The notes under the pieces are model-generated. The model saw only the letters and a list, made by a program, of their open reading frames with translations. It was not told the origin of the DNA and ran no database searches. Shown here in pieces: positions 25,811-35,899 of a DNA stretch of 64,000 nt (positions within the stretch are counted from its first letter, which is position 1; every line of letters begins with the position of its first letter). Location of the stretch: the NCBI GenBank assembly GCA_965279295.1, contig CBDIHQ010000016.1; one strand, given 5' to 3'. This stretch comes from Aquabacter sp965279295 (lineage in GTDB: Bacteria; Pseudomonadota; Alphaproteobacteria; Rhizobiales; Xanthobacteraceae). The translations under genes were made by a program, and so were the position numbers.

Positions 25811-27448
25811 ATGATGATGCAAAGCCTGAGGCGTGCCGCCATCCTTCTGTTGACATGGATGGCGTTGGCCCTCTCCCCGGCCCTTGTTCTCGCACCGGCA
25901 TCGGCGCAGACGGCCTCCGACAATCTTTCAACCCCTCTCGCCCAGCTTGGAACCGACAGCTACGGCGACACGGAAGCGGCGCTAGGCGCGCTTTCGCTCA
26001 GCACCAATCCCCAGGCGCCGGCCATTGTCGACGCGATCCGCGATGGCCGGCTGCTGTTTGATCCCGTCAGCAAGGCGGTGTTCCTGAAGACCGTCGCAGG
26101 AGCGACCACCGACGCCGCCACCGGCGTCGTGGTGGCCACGCCCCCCGCCGGTCTCAAGCCGGTGCGCCTCAACAATCGCGTGCGCCGCGCGGTGGATGCC
26201 GCCGCCGGCGCGCTCGCGCTGCTGAGCCCCAATCCGCAGAAGCGCCTGGAAGCGGCGGCTGCGGTCTTCAAGTCGCGTGACGCCACGGCGCTGCCGACCC
26301 TGAATGCCGCCATCGCCAAGGAAACCGTCGCCAGCGTGAAGACCGCGATGGTGCAGGCCCGTGCCGCCATCATCATCAGCAGCAGCGCGGTGTCCGAGCC
26401 GGAGCGGGTGTCCGCCGTCCGCCTTATCGCCGCGCGCGGCGACCAGGACGCGCTCGCGGTCCTCGCCGGCCTGCCGGCCGACAGCCCGGCTGCCGTGAAG
26501 GCCGCTGCCGCCGATGGCATCGCCACGATCCAGCGCTCGCTCGAAATGTGGGGCATCGCCCAGAATGTCTGGTACGGCCTCTCGCTGGGCTCAGTGCTGC
26601 TCCTGGCCGCGATCGGCCTTGCCATCACCTTCGGCGTCATGGGGGTCATCAACATGGCCCACGGCGAGATGGTGATGCTCGGCGCCTACACCACCTACGT
26701 GGTGCAGGAGTTCATCCGGAACAGCGCGCCCTTCCTGTTCGACTGGTCGCTCACCATCGCCCTGCCGCTGGCCTTCCTCTTCACCGGCATCGTCGGCATC
26801 ATCATTGAGCGCACGGTGATCCGCTTCCTCTACGGCCGTCCGCTGGAGACGCTGCTGGCGACCTGGGGAATATCGCTGATCCTCCAGCAGGCGGTGCGCA
26901 CCGTGTTCGGGCCCACCAACAAGGAGGTGGGCGCGCCCTCATGGATGTCCGGCTCGTTCGACCTCGGGCATCTCGCCATCACCTACAACCGCCTGTGGAT
27001 CATCGTGTTCTCGCTGGTGGTGTTCTTCGCCCTGCTGACGGTTCTGCGGCGCACGTCGCTCGGCCTTTATGTCCGGGCAGTGACGCAGAACCGCCGCATG
27101 GCGGGGGCCATGGGCATCCGCACCGGCCGCATCGATGCGCTCACGTTCGGCCTCGGCTCCGGCATCGCCGGCATCGCCGGGGTGGCGCTCTCGCAGATCG
27201 ACAATGTGAGCCCGAACCTCGGCCAGGGCTACATCATCGACAGCTTCATGGTGGTGGTGTTCGGCGGCGTCGGAAACCTCTGGGGCACGCTGGTCGCGGC
27301 CTTCGGGCTCGGCATCGCCAACAAGCTGCTTGAACCCTTCGCGGGCGCGGTGCTCGGCAAGATCGTGATCCTCGTGCTGATCATCCTGTTCATTCAGAAG
27401 CGCCCGCGCGGCATGTTCGCGCTTAAGGGCCGGGCGGTGGAAGCATGA
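25811..27448 (+). CDS. urtB: Urea ABC transporter permease UrtB
   Basis: 545 residues from the ATG at 25811. A signal-peptide-like start (residues 1-35) and an Ala-rich periplasmic helical (HEAT-like) region to about residue 250 precede the permease domain; this N-terminal extension is typical of UrtB and absent from LivH. The permease part shows GLAITFGVMGVINMAHGEMVMLGAYTTYV (about 270-300) and GVALSQIDNVSPNLGQGYIIDSFMVVVFGGVGNLWGT. It forms the channel with UrtC. The stop overlaps the urtC start by 4 bp. Confidence 0.95.
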   Translation: MMMQSLRRAAILLLTWMALALSPALVLAPASAQTASDNLSTPLAQLGTDSYGDTEAALGALSLSTNPQAPAIVDAIRDGRLLFDPVSKAVFLKTVAGATTDAATGVVVATPPAGLKPVRLNNRVRRAVDAAAGALALLSPNPQKRLEAAAAVFKSRDATALPTLNAAIAKETVASVKTAMVQARAAIIISSSAVSEPERVSAVRLIAARGDQDALAVLAGLPADSPAAVKAAAADGIATIQRSLEMWGIAQNVWYGLSLGSVLLLAAIGLAITFGVMGVINMAHGEMVMLGAYTTYVVQEFIRNSAPFLFDWSLTIALPLAFLFTGIVGIIIERTVIRFLYGRPLETLLATWGISLILQQAVRTVFGPTNKEVGAPSWMSGSFDLGHLAITYNRLWIIVFSLVVFFALLTVLRRTSLGLYVRAVTQNRRMAGAMGIRTGRIDALTFGLGSGIAGIAGVALSQIDNVSPNLGQGYIIDSFMVVVFGGVGNLWGTLVAAFGLGIANKLLEPFAGAVLGKIVILVLIILFIQKRPRGMFALKGRAVEA

Positions 27449-28572
27449 AGGGTCTCGGCCTCATCGATCGTCCGGGCACGATCTTCCTCGTCCTGGTTCT
27501 CGGCGCGGCGGTGCTCGTGCCGGTCGCCAATCTCATGGTTCCCGCCGGCAGCGCCTTCCACATCTCGGACTATCTGGTGCCGCTGCTCGGCAAATACCTT
27601 TGCTATGCGCTGCTGGCCGTCGCGGTGGACCTCGTGTGGGGCTATTGCGGCGTGCTCTCGCTCGGCCACGGCGCCTTCTTCGCGCTCGGCGGCTATGCCA
27701 TGGGCATGTATCTGATGCGCCAGATCGGCGCGCGCGGCGTCTACGGCAACCCCACCCTGCCGGATTTCATGGTGTTCCTGAACTACAAGGAACTGCCCTG
27801 GTTCTGGTGGGGGTTCGACTGGTTCCCGTTCGCCATGATCATGGTGCTGCTGGTGCCGGCGGCCCTGGCGTTCGTGTTCGGCTGGTTCGCCTTCCGCTCA
27901 CGGGTGACGGGCGTCTACCTCTCCATCATCACCCAGGCGATGACCTTCGCCCTCCTGCTGGCCTTTTTCCGCAATGACATGGGCTTTGGCGGGAATAACG
28001 GCCTCACCGACTTCAAAGACATCCTCGGCTTTTCCATATCGGCCGGCGGCACCCGCGCGGCGCTGTTCGCGGCCTCGGCGATTGCACTGGCGTTCGGCTA
28101 TCTTGTTTGCCGTGGTCTGGTCACTTCCAAATACGGCAAGGTGCTGGTGGCGGTGCGCGACGCGGAGAGCCGCACGCGGTTCCTCGGCTACCGGGTGGAG
28201 AACTACAAGCTGCTCTGCTGGGTGGTCTCGGCCATGCTGGCGGGTGTCGCAGGCGCGCTCTACGTGCCGCAGGTGGGCATCATCAACCCCGGCGAATTCT
28301 CTCCCGCCAACTCCATTGAAATGGTGATTTGGGTGGCGGTCGGCGGGCGCGGCACGCTGGTGGGCGCGGCGCTCGGCGCGCTGATCGTCAATGCCGGCAA
28401 GACCTGGTTCACCGGCCTGATGCCCGAGGCGTGGCTGTTTGCTCTGGGCGCCTTGTTCGTGCTGGTGACGCTGTTCCTGCCGCGCGGCGTGCTCGGCCTC
28501 TGGGGCAGCATCACCGCCAAGCGCCGCAAGCGCGAAACCAGCGCGGTCCCCGCCGCCAAGCCAGCGGAGTGA
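27445..28572 (+). CDS. urtC: Urea ABC transporter permease UrtC
   Basis: 375 residues, about ten membrane helices, LivM-like. Visible: LLAVAVDLVWGYCGVLSLGHGAFFALGGYAMGMYLM (about 52-88) and YRVENYKLLCWVVSAMLAGVAGALYVPQVGIINP, then GGRGTLVGAALGALIVN (about 300). It pairs with UrtB to form the urea pore. Its ATG overlaps the urtB stop and urtD starts 5 bp after its own stop, so translation is coupled through the operon. Confidence 0.95.
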   Translation: MKGLGLIDRPGTIFLVLVLGAAVLVPVANLMVPAGSAFHISDYLVPLLGKYLCYALLAVAVDLVWGYCGVLSLGHGAFFALGGYAMGMYLMRQIGARGVYGNPTLPDFMVFLNYKELPWFWWGFDWFPFAMIMVLLVPAALAFVFGWFAFRSRVTGVYLSIITQAMTFALLLAFFRNDMGFGGNNGLTDFKDILGFSISAGGTRAALFAASAIALAFGYLVCRGLVTSKYGKVLVAVRDAESRTRFLGYRVENYKLLCWVVSAMLAGVAGALYVPQVGIINPGEFSPANSIEMVIWVAVGGRGTLVGAALGALIVNAGKTWFTGLMPEAWLFALGALFVLVTLFLPRGVLGLWGSITAKRRKRETSAVPAAKPAE

Positions 28573-28577
28573 GGACG

Positions 28578-29348
28578 ATGGAAGCCAGCCAGCCTCACAC
28601 CCAGACACTGACCCAATCGCTGCTTTATCTCGACAACGTCTCGGTGGTGTTCGACGGCTTCAGGGCGCTCAACGCCCTCTCGCTGACCATCGAGGAGGCC
28701 GAGATGCGGGCCATCATCGGCCCAAACGGCGCCGGCAAGACCACCATGATGGACGTCATCACCGGCAAGACCCGCCCCACCAAGGGCGAAATCATGTTCG
28801 CAGGCGTCCACGATCTCACCAAGATGGACGAAGCCTCGATCGCCCAATTGGGCATCGGCCGCAAATTCCAGACCCCCACCGTGTTCGACATGCACACGGT
28901 GGAGGACAATCTGCTGCTGGCGCTGAAGGAAGACCGGCGCGCCTTCGCGAACATCTATTGGCGCCGCACCGCCTATGAGAAGGAGCGCATCGAGGCCCTG
29001 CTCGAGCGCATCCGCATGACCGACCACCGCAAGCGCAAGGCGGCGGAACTCTCCCACGGCCAGAAGCAATGGCTGGAGATCGGCATGCTGCTGGCGCAGG
29101 AACCGCGCCTGCTGCTGGTGGACGAGCCGGCCGCCGGCATGACCGACCAGGAGACCGCCGACACCGCGGACCTGCTGCGCGACATCGCGAAGACCCGCTC
29201 GGTGGTGGTGGTGGAGCACGACATGCAGTTCGTCCGCGACCTCGACGTGAAGGTGACGGTGCTGCACGAGGGCTCGGTGCTGGCCGAGGGCTCGCTGGAC
29301 CAAGTCAGCTCCAACGAGCGTGTCATTGAAGTCTATCTGGGGAGGTGA
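28578..29348 (+). CDS. urtD: Urea ABC transporter ATP-binding protein UrtD
   Basis: 256 residues, LivG-like ATPase. Walker A GPNGAGKTT (about 48-56), Q/linker region GRKFQTPTVFDMHTVEDNLLLAL, signature LSHGQKQWLEIGMLLAQ, Walker B LLLVDEPAAGM and switch His in VVVVEHDMQFVRDL. It drives urea import together with UrtE. The start ATG is 5 bp after urtC. Downstream, 187 bp separate it from urtE and hold a palindromic repeat, an unusual break in an otherwise tight operon. Confidence 0.96.
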   Translation: MEASQPHTQTLTQSLLYLDNVSVVFDGFRALNALSLTIEEAEMRAIIGPNGAGKTTMMDVITGKTRPTKGEIMFAGVHDLTKMDEASIAQLGIGRKFQTPTVFDMHTVEDNLLLALKEDRRAFANIYWRRTAYEKERIEALLERIRMTDHRKRKAAELSHGQKQWLEIGMLLAQEPRLLLVDEPAAGMTDQETADTADLLRDIAKTRSVVVVEHDMQFVRDLDVKVTVLHEGSVLAEGSLDQVSSNERVIEVYLGR

Positions 29349-29389
29349 GGATGATTGAATTCAAATCCTGCACCGCCTCCCGCGGCGAT

Positions 29390-29513
29390 TTCCCTCCCCC
29401 CTTGAGGGGGAGGGCAGGGTGGGCGGTGTCTCTCCACTCAATTCGACGGCGGTGGTTCGCGCGGCACGATACCCCCCACCCCCACCCTCCCCCTCAACGG
29501 GGGAGGGAGCTTG
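29390..29513. repeat. Palindromic repeat, family B copy 1, between urtD and urtE
   Basis: About 124 bp with inverted arms built on CCCTCCCCCTTGAGGGGGAGGG (left, 29390-29430) and the complement CCCACCCTCCCCCTCAACGG (right, 29470-29512). The centre (TCTCCACTCAATTCG, then a GC-rich stretch) matches the copy at 35067-35192 in the same orientation. It sits within the urt operon without separating it by a recognisable terminator tail. Confidence 0.85.
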
Positions 29514-29535
29514 GTTTGCGGAACGGAGGCCACCC

Positions 29536-30231
29536 ATGCTGAAGGTCGAAAATCTCGATCTCTATTACGGCGCCGCCCACACGCTGCGGAAGGTGTCGGT
29601 CGAGGCGGTTCCGGGGCAGGTGACGTGCGTGCTCGGCCGCAACGGCGTGGGCAAGACCTCGCTGCTTCGGGCCATCGTCGGCCAGCGCGCCATCGCGGGC
29701 GGGACGATCACGTTCAACGGCCGCGACATCACCCGCCTGCCGACGCCGGAGCGCGCTGCACTCGGCATCGGCTTCGTGCCGCAGGGCCGCGAGGTGTTCC
29801 CGCTGCTCACCGTGAAGGAAAACCTGGAAACCGGCTTCGCGCGCCTTGCGAGCAAGGACAAATACGTGCCGGACGAGATTTTCGAGCTGTTCCCGGTGCT
29901 GAAATCCATGATGGGCCGGCGCGGCGGCGATCTCTCCGGCGGCCAGCAGCAGCAGCTCGCCATCGGCCGGGCGTTGGTGACGCGGCCAACCCTGCTGGTG
30001 CTGGACGAGCCGACCGAGGGCATCCAGCCCTCCATCATCAAGGATATCGGCCGGGCCATCTCCTATTTGCGCGACAAGGGCGATATGGCGATCATCCTGG
30101 TGGAGCAGTATTTCGACTTCGCCAAGGAGTTGGCGGACCGTTTCATTCTGATGGAGCGGGGCGAGGTGGCTGCAAGTGGAGACCGGAGCGGGCTCGATGG
30201 GGATGATGTCCGCCGCCTTATGGCCATCTGA
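29536..30231 (+). CDS. urtE: Urea ABC transporter ATP-binding protein UrtE
   Basis: 231 residues, LivF-like ATPase starting MLKVENLDLYYGAAHTLRKVS. Walker A GRNGVGKTS (about 36-44), LGIGFVPQGREVFPLLTVKENL (about 78-99), signature LSGGQQQQLAIGRAL, Walker B LLVLDEPTEGIQP and the switch region ILVEQYFDFA. It is the second nucleotide-binding subunit of the urea importer. Its 3' end overlaps the ureD start by 35 bp, physically linking import to urease maturation. Confidence 0.96.
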   Translation: MLKVENLDLYYGAAHTLRKVSVEAVPGQVTCVLGRNGVGKTSLLRAIVGQRAIAGGTITFNGRDITRLPTPERAALGIGFVPQGREVFPLLTVKENLETGFARLASKDKYVPDEIFELFPVLKSMMGRRGGDLSGGQQQQLAIGRALVTRPTLLVLDEPTEGIQPSIIKDIGRAISYLRDKGDMAIILVEQYFDFAKELADRFILMERGEVAASGDRSGLDGDDVRRLMAI

Positions 30232-31045
30232 AAAGCCGGCCCCGGCGCGCCAGCGCAGCGAGGGACAGGTTCGGCTGAAGGCGGACGGCGCGCGCGGGCG
30301 CACCCATCTGTCGGAGCTTGCCGAAAGCGGCGCGCTGCGCGCCCGCCTGCCGCGCACCGATGGTGCTGCTTTGGAGGCCGTGCTGGTCAACACCGCCGGG
30401 GGCGTCGCTTGCGGCGATGTGTTTTCAATCGCGGCGGAGGCGGGGGCAGGGGCAAGCGTGCTCGTGACCACGCCCGCGGCGGAAAAAGTCTATCGCTCCG
30501 ACGGGCCGCTGGCGCAGATTTCGGTGCGCCTCACCCTCGGCGAGGGGGCGAGCCTGCATTGGCTGCCGCAGGAAACCATCCTGTTCGACAGCGCGCGCCT
30601 GGCGCGCCGCTACGAGGTGGACCTGTCCGGCTCCGCGCGTTTCCTCTCCTACGAGGCCGTCATGTTCGGCCGCGCGGCCCATGGCGAGGCGATGGCGACG
30701 GGCCATCTGAGCGATCAATGGCGGCTGCGCCGTGACGGCGCCCTGGTGTTCGCCGATGCCCTGCGGATATCGGGGCCGATCTCCGCGCTGCTGGCGCGGC
30801 CGGCCATCGCCGGCGGGCATGCGGCGCTTGCCACCTGCCTGTATGTCGCCCCCGACGCCGAGGCGCGGCTGGAGCAGGCGCGGGAGTTGATCGCGCACGC
30901 GGATTGCGAAGCGGGGGCGAGCGCCTGGAACGGCATTCTCGCCGTGCGCTGGCTGGCGCGCGACATTGAAACATTGCGGCGCGACGCCGGGTCGTTTCTC
31001 ATAGGCTTTCGGGGCACGCCATTGCCCCGCGTCTGGGGTTCTTAA
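30197..31045 (+). CDS. ureD: Urease accessory protein UreD
   Basis: 282 residues from the ATG at 30197, inside the end of urtE; an ATG at 30176 would add seven residues. UreD(H) with UreF and UreG forms the complex that delivers nickel to apo-urease. Family landmarks: LVNTAGGVACGDVFSI (about 65-80), LVTTPAAEKVYRSDG (about 92-106), LHWLPQETILFDSARLARRYEVDL (about 125-148). Length is standard. It precedes the fused structural gene by 26 bp. Confidence 0.94.
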   Translation: MGMMSAALWPSEKPAPARQRSEGQVRLKADGARGRTHLSELAESGALRARLPRTDGAALEAVLVNTAGGVACGDVFSIAAEAGAGASVLVTTPAAEKVYRSDGPLAQISVRLTLGEGASLHWLPQETILFDSARLARRYEVDLSGSARFLSYEAVMFGRAAHGEAMATGHLSDQWRLRRDGALVFADALRISGPISALLARPAIAGGHAALATCLYVAPDAEARLEQARELIAHADCEAGASAWNGILAVRWLARDIETLRRDAGSFLIGFRGTPLPRVWGS

Positions 31046-31071
31046 GTCTCAGGATTTTTTAGGAGGACGCC

Positions 31072-31692
31072 GTGCTGCTCACGCCGCGCGAAAAGGACAA
31101 GCTGCTCATCGCCATGGCCGCCGAGGTGGCGCGCAAGCGCCTGGCGCGTGGCGTGAAGCTCAATTATCCCGAGGCCATCGCCCTCATCACCGACTTCGTC
31201 GTCGAGGGGGCCCGCGACGGGCGCACGGTGGCGGAACTGATGGAGGCCGGCGCCCATGTCCTCACCACCGCGCAGGTGATGGAGGGCATCGCCGAGATGA
31301 TCCACGACATCCAGGTGGAGGCGACCTTTCCCGACGGCACCAAGCTGGTGACGGTGCACCACCCCATTCGCGGCGCCGCCTCCGACGACGTGCCGGGTGA
31401 GATCGTCACGCGCGAGGGCGACATTCACTTCAACGCGGGCGCCGAGCGGGTGACGGTGAGCGTCGCCAACACCGGCGACCGGCCAATCCAGGTGGGTAGC
31501 CACTACCATTTCTTCGAGACCAACCCGGCGCTTGCCTTCGACCGCGCCAAGACGCGCGGCATGCGCCTCGACATCACCGCCGGCACCGCCGTGCGGTTCG
31601 AGCCTGGCTCGACCCGCGAGGTCACCTTGGTGCCGTTCGGCGGCAAGCGTGAGGTCTACGGCTTCCGTGGCGATGTGATGGGACGTTTGTGA
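31072..31692 (+). CDS. ureAB: Urease gamma-beta fusion subunit (UreAB)
   Basis: 206 residues from a GTG at 31072 behind a perfect AGGAGGA site. Residues 1-100 are the gamma subunit (MLLTPREKDKLLIAMAAEVARKRL, GVKLNYPEAIALI, VEATFPDGTKLVTVHHPI) and residues 105-206 the beta subunit (VPGEIVTREGDIHFNAG, VGSHYHFFETNPALAFDR, GTAVRFEPGSTREVTLVPFGG). In most bacteria these are separate ureA and ureB genes; the fusion resembles the Helicobacter small subunit. The two domains are joined by a short linker with no stop or frameshift. With UreC it forms the urea amidohydrolase. Confidence 0.95.
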   Translation: MLLTPREKDKLLIAMAAEVARKRLARGVKLNYPEAIALITDFVVEGARDGRTVAELMEAGAHVLTTAQVMEGIAEMIHDIQVEATFPDGTKLVTVHHPIRGAASDDVPGEIVTREGDIHFNAGAERVTVSVANTGDRPIQVGSHYHFFETNPALAFDRAKTRGMRLDITAGTAVRFEPGSTREVTLVPFGGKREVYGFRGDVMGRL

Positions 31693-32045
31693 TGGCTCAG
31701 CATTATTTCGGCGGATGCCAGTGCGGTGCCGTGCGGTTCGAGGTGGACCTTGATCTCGGCCACACCGTCACCTGCAATTGCTCGCGCTGTGGCAAGCTCG
31801 GCAGTATTCTCGCGTTCGCGCCCGAGACGGCGTTCCGGCTGGATAAGGGCAGCGAGGCGTTGAGCGAATATCGCTTCAACAAGAACGTCATTCGCCATCA
31901 GTTCTGCAAGGTCTGCGGCATCGAGCCGTTCGCCTTCGCCACGGCGCCGGACGGGACGGCAACGGCCGCGATCAACGTGCGCTGCCTCGACGGCGTCGAC
32001 CCGGCGAGCCTCACACCCACACCTTATGACGGCGCGAGCGCGTGA
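31692..32045 (+). CDS. GFA-family (glutathione-dependent formaldehyde-activating enzyme-like) zinc protein
   Basis: 117 residues starting at the ATG that overlaps the ureAB stop by one base. The zinc-ligand pattern of the GFA/Mss4-like fold is complete: GGCQCGAV (about 8-15), CNCSRCGKLG (about 32-41), then FCKVCGI (about 77-83). Bacterial GFA proteins are usually of unknown substrate; the formaldehyde role is known for one member only. Its placement inside a urease operon, tightly coupled on both sides (10 bp to ureC), suggests a metal or thiol-related accessory task, but this is inference. Confidence 0.88.
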   Translation: MAQHYFGGCQCGAVRFEVDLDLGHTVTCNCSRCGKLGSILAFAPETAFRLDKGSEALSEYRFNKNVIRHQFCKVCGIEPFAFATAPDGTATAAINVRCLDGVDPASLTPTPYDGASA

Positions 32046-32055
32046 GGACCGACCG

Positions 32056-33768
<1,713 letters not shown>

Positions 33769-33799
33769 GCTATATTGAAGCCTGAACAGGAGCCCTGCC

Positions 33800-34291
33800 A
33801 TGCCGAAGCACGCAGCCAAGGCGCCACCGTCCAACGATCTCTACGAGATGGATTTCTACGCCTGGACCCAGGAGCAGGTGCGGATCATCCGTAGCGGCCA
33901 CGTCGCCGACGCCGATATCGTGAATCTGGCCGAGGAGATCGACAGCGTGGGGCGGACGCAAAAGGTCAAGATTGCCAGTAATCTCAATATCGTGCTGATC
34001 CACCTTCTGAAATGGATCTACCAGCCATCGGCGCGCAGCCTGGGGTGGCGCGGGTCCATAGATGAGCATCGGGATCGCGTGCGTCGCATTGTGGAAGCGA
34101 GCCCTAGCCTGGTGGAATTTCCCGAAAGTGTTCTAGATGTGGAATACAGGCGTGCGCGTATCAAAGCGGCACTACAGACGGGCCTTCCACGCGCTGCCTT
34201 CCCCCAGGAATGTCCTTTTTCCCTTAACGAGATTCTAGACGAGGCTTTTCCCTCAGACCTTTGGGATGAGCTTCCCGGAGCCAGAATATGA
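33800..34291 (+). CDS. DUF29 family protein
   Basis: 163 residues with the DUF29 pattern: DLYEMDFYAWTQEQVRIIRSG (about 13-33), NLAEEIDSVGRTQKVKIASNLNIVLIHLLKW (about 43-75), WRGSIDEHRDRVRRIVEASPSL and a C-terminal AFPQECPFSLNEILDEAF. DUF29 proteins are small, helical, common in cyanobacteria and proteobacteria, often near mobile or toxin-antitoxin genes; function unknown. It is inserted between ureC and ureE and overlaps the ureE start by 4 bp, so it is expressed with the urease operon. Its local base composition is slightly less GC-rich than its neighbours, consistent with a later insertion. Confidence 0.85.
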   Translation: MPKHAAKAPPSNDLYEMDFYAWTQEQVRIIRSGHVADADIVNLAEEIDSVGRTQKVKIASNLNIVLIHLLKWIYQPSARSLGWRGSIDEHRDRVRRIVEASPSLVEFPESVLDVEYRRARIKAALQTGLPRAAFPQECPFSLNEILDEAFPSDLWDELPGARI

Positions 34292-35007
34292 TCCGCGCCA
34301 CTGCTATCGTCCGCCGCCCCGCCGTCAAGGAAGACCGGGTGGTGGATTTCGTCACCCTCGATCATCAGGCGCGGCATCGCCGCCGGTTCGTGATGACCGG
34401 GGAGGGCGGCACGCAATTCCTGCTCGATCTGGAAAAGGCCACGGTGCTCGATCACGGCGACGCCCTGAAGCTTGAGGACGGGCGGCTGGTGCGGGTGGAA
34501 GCCGCGCCGGAAAAGCTGATCGAAGTGCGCACCACCAGCCCACTGCGCCTGCTCAAAGCGGCCTGGCATCTGGGCAACCGCCATGTGCCGGCGGAGATCA
34601 CCGAAGAGGCGATCTATTTCGGCGAGGACCATGTGCTGCTGGAAATGGTGCGCGGCCTCGGCGCCATCGCCACTCCGGTGGTGCGCCCGTTCCGCCCGGA
34701 AAAGGGCGCCTACGAGGCGGCTGAGGCGCATGGTGGGCATGGGTCGCACGGGCACGGCTCGCACGGGCACGGGTCGCATGATCATGGGTCGCATGATCAT
34801 CATGACCATGGTTCGCACGCCCACGCCCACGGCCACGCCGATGCGCATGTGCACGGCCCCGATTGCGGGCACGATCATGCGCATGAGGCTCATTCCCACG
34901 CTGAAGCCCATTCCGAAGCCCACGCCCATTCCCATGGGGACGAGCACAAGCACAAGCATGCTCACGGCGCCGACTGCGGCTGCGGCCATCACCATCATCA
35001 TGGCTGA
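34288..35007 (+). CDS. ureE: Urease accessory protein UreE with long His-rich tail
   Basis: 239 residues. Residues 1-145 form the UreE fold (RRRFVMTGEGGTQFLLDLEKATVLDHGDALKLEDGRLVRV; TTSPLRLLKAAWHLGNRHVPAEI; HVLLEMVRGLGA). Residues 150-239 are a nickel-storage tail with dozens of histidines in HGSHGHGSH and HDHGSHDHHDH units, ending CGCGHHHHHG. UreE carries nickel to UreG. The repetitive His codons make the DNA here look like a tandem repeat but it is coding. The ureF ATG overlaps its last codons. Confidence 0.95.
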   Translation: MIRATAIVRRPAVKEDRVVDFVTLDHQARHRRRFVMTGEGGTQFLLDLEKATVLDHGDALKLEDGRLVRVEAAPEKLIEVRTTSPLRLLKAAWHLGNRHVPAEITEEAIYFGEDHVLLEMVRGLGAIATPVVRPFRPEKGAYEAAEAHGGHGSHGHGSHGHGSHDHGSHDHHDHGSHAHAHGHADAHVHGPDCGHDHAHEAHSHAEAHSEAHAHSHGDEHKHKHAHGADCGCGHHHHHG

Positions 35008-35899
35008 CGCGTCAGGTGCGTCATCTGTCGTGACGCCGGGCGGAGGTTCGCCACCCTCACCGCTCGCACCCTCCCCCCTTGAGGGGGAGGGCAGGGTGGG
35101 GGGTATCTCTCCACTTGGTTCGGTCGCGGGTGTTCCAGGCGGTGACATACCCCCCACCCCGACCCTCCCCCTCGAGAGGGGAGGGGGTGAGGCTGGCAAG
35201 GCGGCGGGTGCGGCACAGACGCCACCCACCAGCCTGCTGCCACTCTTTGCGTGGCTGTCGCCGTCTTTTCCTGTGGGGGGGTATGCCTATTCCCATGCCC
35301 TGGAATGGGCGGTGGAGGCGGGAGATGTCAGGGATGAGGACAGCCTGCGTGACTGGCTGGGGGATATTCTGGTCCATGGCTTCGCCCGCAGCGATGCCAT
35401 CCTGCTGTGCCACGCCTATGACGCCGCCGCCGCCGGGAACGACGCGGTGCTGGGCGATGTGAACGCGCTTGCCGTGGCCCTGGCGCCCTCCGGCGAATTG
35501 CGGCTGGAAACCTGCCAGCAGGGGCGCAGCTTTCTCGATGCGGTGATGGCGTCCTGGCCCCACCCGACGCTCGACGCGCTGGCGCCGGCCCTGAAAGGCG
35601 AGGTGGCCTATCCCGCCGCCATGGGGCTGGCGGCGGCCGCCCACGGCCTACCGAAGCCGGTGGTGATCGAAGCCTTCCTGCTGGCGCTGATTCAGACCCT
35701 GGTGTCCGCCTGCATCCGCCTCGCGCCGGTCGGGCAGACCGCCGGCACGCGGGTTCTCTCCGCGCTGGCGCCGCGCGTGAGCGCGCTGGCCCTGGAAGTC
35801 CCGACCCTTACTCTGGACGATGTCGGCAGCGCCACCTTCCGCGCCGATCTCGGCTCGTTCCGACACGAAACCCAATACACAAGGCTGTTCCGGTCATGA
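35000..35899 (+). CDS. ureF: Urease accessory protein UreF with an N-terminal extension encoded by a palindromic repeat
   Basis: 299 residues from the ATG at 35000, which overlaps the ureE stop; UreF is normally about 220-240. The conserved family part begins at about residue 79 (LLPLFAWLSPSFPVGGYAYSHALEWAV) and continues to QTLVSACIRLAPVGQTAG and the C-terminal SFRHETQYTRLFRS. Residues about 23-64 are encoded by a family B palindromic repeat and are Pro/Gly-rich (PSPLEGEGRVGG, PPTPTLPLERGGGE). No later in-frame ATG or GTG precedes the conserved part, so the repeat must be translated if UreF is made from this frame. UreF activates UreG GTPase use on the UreABC-UreD complex. Confidence 0.9.
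   Translation: MADASGASSVVTPGGGSPPSPLAPSPLEGEGRVGGISPLGSVAGVPGGDIPPTPTLPLERGGGEAGKAAGAAQTPPTSLLPLFAWLSPSFPVGGYAYSHALEWAVEAGDVRDEDSLRDWLGDILVHGFARSDAILLCHAYDAAAAGNDAVLGDVNALAVALAPSGELRLETCQQGRSFLDAVMASWPHPTLDALAPALKGEVAYPAAMGLAAAAHGLPKPVVIEAFLLALIQTLVSACIRLAPVGQTAGTRVLSALAPRVSALALEVPTLTLDDVGSATFRADLGSFRHETQYTRLFRS
35067..35192. repeat. Palindromic repeat, family B copy 2, inside ureF
   Basis: About 125 bp, same structure and orientation as 29390-29513: left arm CACCCTCCCCCTTGAGGG-type (35067-35106), right arm complement CCCACCCCGACCCTCCCCCT (35146-35190), and a related centre (TCTCCACTTGGTTCG). Its length and position keep the ureF frame open. Confidence 0.85.

Noticed and set aside
34730..35000. 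Apparent short tandem repeat or CRISPR-like array
   Set aside because: The periodicity comes from histidine and glycine codons of the UreE nickel-binding tail, in frame and without spacers.
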